DNA of 64,000 nt from Chlamydiales bacterium (GTDB taxonomy: Bacteria > Chlamydiota > Chlamydiia > Chlamydiales > Criblamydiaceae), in contig JACKPN010000007.1 of NCBI GenBank assembly GCA_024233575.1, forward strand, positions 27,151 to 91,150, in the 5' to 3' direction. Position 1 is the stretch's first letter. Every line of letters starts with the position of its first letter. A program made the position numbers and the translations under genes. Below, piece after piece: positions 16,835 through 24,600 of this stretch. Below the pieces are notes generated by a model that was given only the letters and a program-made list of their open reading frames with translations, was not told the DNA's origin and did not search any database.

Positions 16835-17671
16835 TTATTCTTCCATCTCCTTTAATAATGATGTTGTATAGCTCAAGGTTCTGGCAACGGGAGTTTCAAG
16901 CAGCTTTTGAGCAGTATCTAAAGCATCGAAATCACCGGATATTTTGAACTCAGCTAAACGATGTATTACATTATCGCTCCAGCGCAAACCATTAAATTCA
17001 CCACTACTGCTCTTTATTAAATTTAAAGCATTTACAAGTACTGGAAGCACTAAAATTGATGACAAGAGACCACATGCATATACATTTGATTTCAATCGTT
17101 TGTATTGAGAAAAATCTTGTTTGCTCAAAATTAGTTGTATTTTATTGCTATTGTATTCAACAGTTAATGGGCCTCTCTGAGCATGTTTGGACTCTACTAC
17201 CTCCATAATTGAGCTCATTTTTGATAAATAGTCTTTATTTTCAATTAGAGCTTCATAACTTTCTGATATTGCAATAATATCACCTTCTTGAAGGTCGAAT
17301 AAAACATTGTTATAATCAGAGTGTGAATCGGTAAAAGAATAGCTTTTTATCGGAATGTCTATAATAGAAAATATACTTATTTCAACTTTATTAGCTAATT
17401 CAATAGATGGTATTTCAATGCAATATTTATTCGCAGAAAAACGCCAACAATTCCTGTACAAGGTGCTTGTACATTCGATATGCAAAGCATATGAAGCTTT
17501 TCCTGCTCCAATAAGTGAACTGATTGAATCACTGCTACAAGCAATTTCAACATTAATATATACTTTATTCCTATCAGTTCTCACATCAGTTCTCACCTGA
17601 AATTCAGATTTAGGAAAATCATCTTTGTTTCCAAGGACAGGATGCGGGTAAGACCTACTAGTCAATCTCAT
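16835..17671 (-). CDS. Uncharacterised second gene of GHKL operon
   Basis: The product has 278 residues from the ATG at 17671, which has GAGG about nine bases upstream; ATG 17686 is a possible alternative. It overlaps the ATPase gene by 14 bases, so translation is coupled. The N-terminus MRLTSRSYPHPVLGNKDDFP has a compact, Pro-rich character, followed by alternating beta-strand-like segments (VYINVEIACSS, SYALHIECTSTLYRNC, YCIEIPS) suggesting a beta-sandwich or barrel to residue 130. A mixed, helical C-terminal half includes a hydrophobic segment (LLSSILVLPVLVNALNLI). No enzyme motif is visible. It probably acts as an adaptor or specificity part for the ATPase, but that is inference from position only. 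Confidence 0.7.
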   Translation of the reverse strand: MRLTSRSYPHPVLGNKDDFPKSEFQVRTDVRTDRNKVYINVEIACSSDSISSLIGAGKASYALHIECTSTLYRNCWRFSANKYCIEIPSIELANKVEISIFSIIDIPIKSYSFTDSHSDYNNVLFDLQEGDIIAISESYEALIENKDYLSKMSSIMEVVESKHAQRGPLTVEYNSNKIQLILSKQDFSQYKRLKSNVYACGLLSSILVLPVLVNALNLIKSSSGEFNGLRWSDNVIHRLAEFKISGDFDALDTAQKLLETPVARTLSYTTSLLKEMEE

Positions 17672-19505
17672 ATGCTCTAACCTCAATTGCTACTCTATTG
17701 CGCTGTTTTAATTTAAACTCAATTCTATTTTCTCCATTCCGAAGAGACAGCGGCCCAAGAATATTTTCTTTGAATGGGACCTTATCAAAAAGAGGACTAT
17801 CAGCAGACTCAAGTAAAAGAGGACTACAATTTCCATCGTCCTGAGCTTGCATGATTTGAAGCAAAGTTCTCTTATTCTTGCTTGGATTTGCTCTTAAATT
17901 AAGAACATATACTCCTTTTGATACATTGAGGGGAAAAGTTCTATACTCGATTTGGACTACAGCCATATCATCTTTTTTCAAGGACCTCTCACTTTCAACT
18001 TGACCAGCATCCTTTACCGCAATTCTTTCACTATTCGAATCATTTCCCTGATGTTTAATTTCTTCCACATTTTTAAGATTTAAAAATAAGTCTCCTGATA
18101 TCTCTTTCACACAAATTGGTTCAAATTCAATTTTCCTAATTGGAAGCGCAGTTGACTTAGGATGTCTTTCAAAAGATTCCTGATTTTTCTCAGGCTCCGA
18201 CTCTCCAGAAAAAGGCTCGCCACCTGATTCCAATTCATCTGGTAGAAAACGATGGAGGTCAGGTACATCAAAACTTTTGGATTCATCAATGGGATTAAGT
18301 TCTTTAATTGACTCCCGAATAAAAGTTAAAAATTCTTCCTGTGTCTTTTTGTTAACTTTTTTTTCTGGATGATTTGGATCCCAATCATCATGTCTAGGTG
18401 GCTCCATTGATCTCAAAATCTGATTGCCTTTGCTGTTTCTGCAAATAAAAACACCACAAAAAGGAGACGCAGATCGAAATAATTTATAAAATATAATCAT
18501 TCCTGTTTTTCGCATCATTGCAATTTTCTTGGTTGCGATATCTTGGTGAGTGCTCAAATATAGACAAACTTCTCCTAACAACGGAAGTTCTTTTTTAAAA
18601 GTTAAACTTGGATTTTTAAATGCTTGATAATATTTATACCCATCAAAGTCATTGTTTTTAGAATTGCTTTCCAAGAGTTCTTCAAGATTGTCTTTTGTGA
18701 TGCGGACCGTGTCAATTTTAACTACAAGATCTCCTACCTGAATCGCATACCAGAAATTTTGTAAAATCGAAGCTGTCAACTCTTCTTTCCATGCTCCTTC
18801 GTTTTTGAATCCAAGGATTACAATATCAGTTCCAGGTTCGGAACGCTTAAAATAATCAGGAATATTTGCATTATCACGGATAGCATTAGACTTATTTATA
18901 CTTAGATAGCCAGTAGGTTGAACTTTGACCTTATCGGATTTTTCATGCGTAACAAGCTTTGCAACTCCCTGAAAAGCCACTTGTCCATCTATTGTTTTTG
19001 TAGAATAAAAAACCGTTCTTAAAGAACTGGATGCAAAAGGTGCGTTTTTCCCAATTCCATATGATCCTCCTTCACCGGATGCCTTGGCAGAAGATCCACT
19101 GCATTTAATCAAATTGTACCAATCATTTTTTCTATCACAGTCGGCTCCTTGAACTCCTCTGGTGTTATAGTCGCCAATACGCAAAATAGGAATTTTTTTG
19201 TGATTAATTAACGCAACAGCCTGCTCAAAAAATGTCTTGGCTTTTATATTTTCAGGCCAATAATCTAGGCATTTTTTAAGGGAATTCGATAAAGCCTCAA
19301 CATCGGGTATCAGTTCTCTTTGAATTTTATCAAAGTGGATATGAATTTCAACCGGTTTATTATTGTTGGCACGAGCATCAATGCTGTTTTGGACCAATTC
19401 TCTTGCTAAAGAGGCAAAAAAATCCCCTCCCTTAAAAGTTTCTATTCCTGCATCACTGATACCACTTTCCTGACCATCATTATTCTCAGCAAAAAACCAT
19501 TTCAT
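17658..19505 (-). CDS. GHKL-type ATPase, first gene of a three-gene putative defence operon
   Basis: This 615-residue protein starts at ATG 19505 behind a GGAGAAG ribosome-binding site. The N-terminal half is a GHKL (HSP90/MutL/histidine-kinase type) ATP-binding domain: N box RELVQNSIDA with Glu36, Asn40 and Asp43, G1 box RIGDYNTRG (109-116), and an ATP-lid GEGGSYGIGKNA (144-155). It is followed by a transducer-like region to about residue 400 (SMEPPRHDDW), a linker rich in Glu, Ser and Pro, and a beta-rich C-terminal domain. There is no phospho-acceptor His and no MutL endonuclease motif, so it is not a sensor kinase or mismatch-repair MutL. Related MORC/MutL-like ATPases are known from restriction-modification neighbourhoods. 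Together with two small partners and the nearby methylase island, a role in phage defence is a reasonable inference. Confidence 0.85.
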   Translation of the reverse strand: MKWFFAENNDGQESGISDAGIETFKGGDFFASLARELVQNSIDARANNNKPVEIHIHFDKIQRELIPDVEALSNSLKKCLDYWPENIKAKTFFEQAVALINHKKIPILRIGDYNTRGVQGADCDRKNDWYNLIKCSGSSAKASGEGGSYGIGKNAPFASSSLRTVFYSTKTIDGQVAFQGVAKLVTHEKSDKVKVQPTGYLSINKSNAIRDNANIPDYFKRSEPGTDIVILGFKNEGAWKEELTASILQNFWYAIQVGDLVVKIDTVRITKDNLEELLESNSKNNDFDGYKYYQAFKNPSLTFKKELPLLGEVCLYLSTHQDIATKKIAMMRKTGMIIFYKLFRSASPFCGVFICRNSKGNQILRSMEPPRHDDWDPNHPEKKVNKKTQEEFLTFIRESIKELNPIDESKSFDVPDLHRFLPDELESGGEPFSGESEPEKNQESFERHPKSTALPIRKIEFEPICVKEISGDLFLNLKNVEEIKHQGNDSNSERIAVKDAGQVESERSLKKDDMAVVQIEYRTFPLNVSKGVYVLNLRANPSKNKRTLLQIMQAQDDGNCSPLLLESADSPLFDKVPFKENILGPLSLRNGENRIEFKLKQRNRVAIEVRAYEID

Positions 19506-19802
19506 ACGATTTCTTCTCCAAGCTTCTATTTATTAAAATATTAATTACTTCTTCAAAACAGTTCTCAGCTATTAACTGAACTAGTGGAACATTGACTGAG
19601 TGAATACACTTTAAATTGGAATTATCAAACCTAAAAGTTTTTAAAGAATATTTAACCTTTTTATACCGGTTGTATAAAAGACCCAGCTAAACCTTTATAA
19701 CTACACTTCCACAATTAACTTTATTAGGTGTAATTTAACTATTAATATTAATAATTGTCAAGCAATTTGAACATTTAATTTTTTTTTAAAAAATCAATAG
19801 TA
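19506..19802. other. AT-rich region upstream of GHKL operon
   Basis: About 300 bases, strongly AT-rich, with no gene. It must hold the promoter of the minus-strand GHKL operon, but I cannot choose among several weak -10-like hexamers. It ends at the ISAs1-type remnant. Confidence 0.45.
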
Positions 19803-20243
19803 AAGAAAAATCTCGAGACCGCATCGAAAAGCGTGAAGTATGGGTAACAGACTGCTTGGGTTGGCTCCCACAAAAAGAGTTTTGGAAAGACCTGGCCAGT
19901 GTAGCTTGTCTGAAGAGCGCTCGGGAGACAAAAGAAAAGGAAACGTTCGAGCACAGATATTATATATCTAGCTTAGAGACAGATGCTTGGAAAATTAGTA
20001 ATGCAGGTAGGAGTCATTGGTCTGTAGAGAACAAGCTGCATTGGCAACTTGATGTTTCTTATAGAGAAGACTGTTGCAAGATACGAAAGGATAATGGTGC
20101 AGAAAATCTTTCAGTAATCAGATGAGTGACACTAAACCTTCTTAAGGCAGACACAAAAACAATAGCAGAGATTCAGAACAAACAGTCACAAAGATGGGAT
20201 GGAACAAAGAATACATGCTAGAGATTTTGGATATGAGTTGTTA
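19803..20243 (+). pseudogene. ISAs1-type transposase, C-terminal remnant
   Basis: The frame reads RIEKREVWV, then FEHRYYISSL, HWSVENKLHWQLDVSY and ENLSVIR, the conserved C-terminal block of ISAs1-family transposases. A TGA (20123-20125) interrupts it; the next codons VTLNLLKADTKTIAEI continue the family sequence. A one-base shift is then needed to read GWNKEYMLEIL and the natural end. The N-terminal two thirds of the transposase are missing. It is an inactive fragment. Confidence 0.75.
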
Positions 20244-20450
20244 AGAAAAATCTTCATGCAATTTCCCTGATTAAAGAGTTAGGGGGTGTTGAAGAAGGCA
20301 GAAAAGCATGGAAGAAAGAAGAGGTCTATCATAAAAGGTCATTAGTCGAGACGACTATGTACAGAATAAAAACGATTTTTGGACAGAAAGTGGCTAGCCG
20401 AAAGCTCAAAAAACAGTCAACTGAGGTGTTTAATAAATGTGCAGCTTCCG
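20244..20450 (+). pseudogene. IS5-type transposase, C-terminal remnant
   Basis: One frame gives LIKELGGVEEGRKAWKKEEV and YHKRSLVETTMYRIKTIFGQ, followed by KKQSTEVFNKCAA. This is the C-terminal DDE part of IS5-family transposases, with the catalytic Glu in RSLVETTMYR. It corresponds to what is deleted from the related remnant at 15290-15955; the two overlap at QSTxVFxKCAA. The N-terminal part is absent. It directly follows the ISAs1 fragment, so this spot has received several insertions. Confidence 0.7.
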
Positions 20451-20516
20451 AAATCAAAGGAGTAATGGGAAACTTGGACTGTTTTTTGAATTTTGGAACA
20501 ACACCGTTACAAAGTG

Positions 20517-21058
20517 TCATGAACCTCCTTCAACAATACGATTGGCCTCCTCGTAGGTTTCTTCATATACTGGAATATAATTATTAGAGTTTTTATTGTC
20601 TACATAGTATGCGATTGTCCCGTTGGTTAACAATATAAAGGATAAACTATCCGGATTCAATTCATCTTTATGTTGTTTAAGTCGTTTTTGGTTATTATCA
20701 AAAATAGAGAATTGATACTTGATGTTTTTAATTGGAAATGGATATTCAATTAAGTGTGGCCGGATTTTTTTGTGATCGTTTATCAATTCTTCTAGATTTT
20801 TTGTAGCCTCGATCAGGTACTTTCTTGCAGTATCGATATCGACAGGCCCAACAAATGCGAATCCTATTGAAAACCTCGTGACTTTTTCAGGTATACCCCA
20901 CCTGCCATAGAAAGAACCCAAGGATGATGACTGTAAATGTAATTTTTATGCTGAGTTAGAATTTCATCCATCATATCGGATTTTTCATGATTTTCAACGT
21001 TACAAGAAAATAGAAACGTTACACATAAAATAAGTAGAATGGATTTAATGTATTTCAT
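20517..21058 (-). pseudogene. Frameshifted duplicate of the Rhs-linked lipoprotein
   Basis: The 5' part starts at the ATG at 21058 with a lipoprotein signal (MKYIKSILLILCVTFLFSC, lipobox LFSC) and continues as EKSDMMDEILTQHKNYIYSH, nearly the same as the intact neighbour at 21155-21697. At the plus-strand C run 20896-20899 one base has been lost relative to the neighbour, and the reading frame changes. The other frame then continues with GIPEKVTRFSIGFAFVGPVD to the stop at 20517. Both halves retain clear similarity to the intact copy, so the lesion is recent or phase-variable (a four-base homopolymer), or a sequencing error. Because it sits downstream of the Rhs gene and the intact lipoprotein, it probably arose by tandem duplication. 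Confidence 0.8.
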
Positions 21059-21154
21059 TTGGGAATCAGTCAACATTTTTGATTCATTGCCTCTGATTTG
21101 ATAATCCATATTCTCTTTCATTTTCCGCTGATGTCATCGTGATCAAGGGTGGTA

Positions 21155-21697
21155 TTATCCTTCTTCAGCAATAAGCTTGGCTTCTTCGTAAGTTTCTTCG
21201 TGTACAGGAGTGAAACGGATGGAATCTTCATTTTTTATTAGATATCGAATTTTGCCGTTTCTGAGTGTAATAAATGCCAGGTTGTTTGGATCGGCAGAAT
21301 TTGCAGGTTGCTTAACACGATGTTTTTTTTCATCATATATTACAAGTTCGTATTCAATATTATTTATTGAGAAAGGGTAATTAATTAGATGGGGTCGTAT
21401 TTTTTCATCTCTATTTATTATGCTCTCTAAGTTGCTTGCGGCGTCTATAAGGTATTTTCTTGCTGTGTTTACATCAACAGGTCCAATGAAAGCAAAACCA
21501 ATAGAAAAAAGAGTTACCTTATCTGGAATCCCTCCACCTTCCATAGAAAGAACCCATGGGTAGTGGCTGAAGATGTATTTTTTATGATGAGCAAGAATTT
21601 CGTCCATCATATCCGATTTTTCATGCGGTTCATTATTAATACATCCAGAGAAAAACAACGATGATATTAAGATAAAAAACAAATTAAAATGGTTCAT
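21155..21697 (-). CDS. Lipoprotein overlapping the Rhs gene, possible immunity protein
   Basis: The product has 180 residues with a signal peptide and lipobox (LFFSGC), so it should be lipid-anchored. The ATG lies inside the Rhs gene and overlaps it by 14 bases, which means coupled translation. The body has an alternating helix/strand pattern with ARKYLIDAASNLESIIN and PFSINNIEYELVIYDE as landmarks. The same landmarks appear, more diverged, in the lipoprotein at 44081-44755, so this is a small family in the genome. Placement directly behind a toxin-like Rhs tail suggests it might neutralise that tail, as lipoproteins do for secreted lipase effectors elsewhere. Arguing for caution, the relative at 44081 has no Rhs partner in the window. 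Function is otherwise unknown. Confidence 0.8.
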   Translation of the reverse strand: MNHFNLFFILISSLFFSGCINNEPHEKSDMMDEILAHHKKYIFSHYPWVLSMEGGGIPDKVTLFSIGFAFIGPVDVNTARKYLIDAASNLESIINRDEKIRPHLINYPFSINNIEYELVIYDEKKHRVKQPANSADPNNLAFITLRNGKIRYLIKNEDSIRFTPVHEETYEEAKLIAEEG

Positions 21698-24600
21698 TTA
21701 CAATTCCCTGTTTTTCTAAAATGACATCTGTAAAGGATTCTAATACTTCTTGATATCCTTCGCTCGATATATAGTGATCAGTGATGAAGCTAAACATTCC
21801 TCCACTAGAAAAGCCTGTCATGATGATTTCGGCGTCTTTTCTCGTCGAGCTGAAGTTGTTAATCTTTGCAACGATATCGCTGTTGTTCACGTAGTTTTTT
21901 GCACTTTGGAAATCTTCTCTTGGAATTGCTATCGGACTTCCTAAAGTGATGATATTTAAACATGCACGCACTTCTTTGGAAAGGAGTTTCGTCGCATTAT
22001 AGAGATCGACGGAGCCACGACTGTGGACTGAGAGGTAAATAGTTGGATTGTCACTCCGCTGGCGGAGCTCGTCATAGTCGGATTGGATTTGTGTGGCAAG
22101 ATGACGGATGTTATCAGTAACAGCACCGGCTAGTTTGGTGGCGGAGTCGCATAGGTCTGTAAAACCACCGGCAGCAGGTTGACAGGTCCAGCGGACTTCA
22201 TGGTCGGCAAGCATGGCACTGAAGTTCTTGGCGTCTTCTTCGCATTCGGATGGTGTAGTCAAAATACCGCTGATGTAACGGACGGCACAACCAAAGAAGC
22301 TCCTGCTTCCAACAATGCCGGAATGGCTGTCGCGTATCCCTGTATAGTCGTGAGAGAAACTTTCGCCTTGGATGTACCGGCCTGCACCTTCAATGCAGTG
22401 ACGGGAAGGTCCGCAAGGAAGAACATGATAGGCGGTATTCTCAATGAACCGGCCGACTTTTCTCTCAATATTATGGTTCCAGTTGAGAAAGTGCTCAAGC
22501 AGGGGACTGTCGCGACGCTCTAAACAGAGGCCGTAAAGATCGACGTGGATGAGGGGATTGTTATGAACATAAGCATAACGGTTGGGACCGTCAGGATTGC
22601 CTAAGGGATCCTTGCTGATCCATCGGCCAAGCTGAGGATCATAATAGCGGCGACCGAAATAGATGAAGCTGCTCTCGGGATCATGGCGCTTGCTGCTAAA
22701 ACGCCAAGGGGTGAGAGCGGGACTTTCCTCGCGTTGACCAAAGGCGGAATAGTGATAGCTCTCAATAGTGTCTCCAGTGATCCAGTCGATAAGGGCAACG
22801 ATGTTGCCGTTATGATCATGCTGGGGGATGTAGGGCTGTGAGTCGATCTCAATGGCTATGGAGGCGCCAATCTCTGCGCCCAAACCTTTGCCGAGGATGC
22901 GAAGCTGGACAATGGTGTCGTCAGCATCGCATAGGCCGATCTCGTTCAGACCTTCATAAAGGTAGCGTTCCTCAGAAATGATGTTGCCGGCAGCAGAATA
23001 GTGGGTCTTGGCTATCCGGCGGTTGAGGTCGTCATAGGTGTACCGATAGATGGCTGTAGGGGTAATAAGATGAGTGAGGCGGTCAAGGGCGTCGTAGTGA
23101 AGGGTGAGGTCGCCCTTGGTGGTGAGGTTGCCGTTAGGGTCGTAAGTGAGGCTTTGCTGGCCAAAACGTGTGACTTGATGGTGAGCGTTGAGGGTGGTGG
23201 CAACGCCGTCTTTCTCAAGAAGATTATGCATAGAGTCATAACGATATTCATGGGTGGCGTTGCCGCTCTCATTGGTGAGCTGCCCCAAGTCGTCATACTG
23301 GTAACGGTGGGGAATGGTGTCGATATCAGCGGCAACGATATGGCCAACGGCATCATACTCAAGGGTCTCGGACCAACCGGGAGTGGTGATGGCGGAGATG
23401 CGGCCGCAGGGGTCGTACCGGGTGGTTTTCTTGTTATTGTCAATGCGAAGCTGGCTGAGGACGCGGCCGCTGAGGTCGTAAGAGGTATAACGGTGGATGT
23501 AGCGTGTGTCTTCAAAGGGATCGCGTCGCTCGACGGCAGTGAGGTGCAGGCCGTCATAGGTGTAGTGGATGCTGGACTGGTCGGGAAGGGTGAAGGATGC
23601 TATGCGTCCATTGGCATCGTAGGTGTACGAGAGGGTAAGACCGGTGTTAAGGGTATCGTCAAGAAGGCGGTCATAAGCGTCGTAGCTGCGGTAACTTTGG
23701 GTGTTGTTGATGCAGTCAATGGCGCGGGTGATGTTTCCATTGGCGTCGCGCTCAAAATAGTAGTGAACGGTGCCGTCGGTACTTTGAATGACGTAGCAAC
23801 GGCCGAGGTCGTCATAATGGTAATAGATCAAGACGCCGTCAGCTTTGGTGACGCAGGCTTTGAGGCCTAAGCTGTTGTAAGCGGTGGTGCGGGAACGCTG
23901 CTCGGAAGTGCCGGCAGCTTCGGTGACTTTAATGCAGCGTCCTTCACTGTCATACTCCCAAAGGGTGGTAATGGTTTTTTCTTCTTCACCGTTGCTGATG
24001 ATGGTGTGCTTCTCGGCGGTTTTGTTGCCGCGGGAATTGTAGAAAATTTGCGACTTGTTAAGAAGAACGCCAAGATTGTTGTACACGAGGATGCTGCTGT
24101 CGCGGCTCCTGGCATCGCCAATGACAACGGTTTTCTTGCCTTGGGGGTCGGTGATCTCTTTGTAGGGAACGCACTGTCCGTTGTCGTTGCGGTAATTATA
24201 CTTGTATTGGGTGCATGTGGCGTTGCCTAGTGGATCAACGGTCTCTATGGGGTTGCTAAAGGCATCGTACTTGAGGGTGGTGACGGAGGGGCCTTCCTCA
24301 CCGAAAGTCGTCGTTTTGATGACGCGATTGAGGTCGTCATACTCCTTTTCAATGCGCTGTAAGAGGGCGCCATCGGTGGTCTCTTTGCACTCGACAAGGA
24401 CGTTGCCGACGTTATCGTAGGTTTTTGCCGTAACGAGATTACCTTCGGTAATGCGGCTCTGACGGCCTAGAGTGTCATAACTGTAAGTGGTGGTGCTATT
24501 GTCTTTGCTTTTCTCGATGAGGCGACCGGCGCCGTCGTAACGGTAATGGGTGGCGTTGCCGTTGGCGTCATATTCTGCGCGAAGATGGAAGCGGTCATAC

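Noticed and set aside
23001..23870. Long plus-strand open frame of 289 codons opposite the Rhs gene
   Set aside because: It is the antisense shadow of GC-rich YD-repeat coding sequence; it is low-complexity (Val/Gly/Ala) and has no ribosome-binding site. Many similar shadows exist on both strands there.
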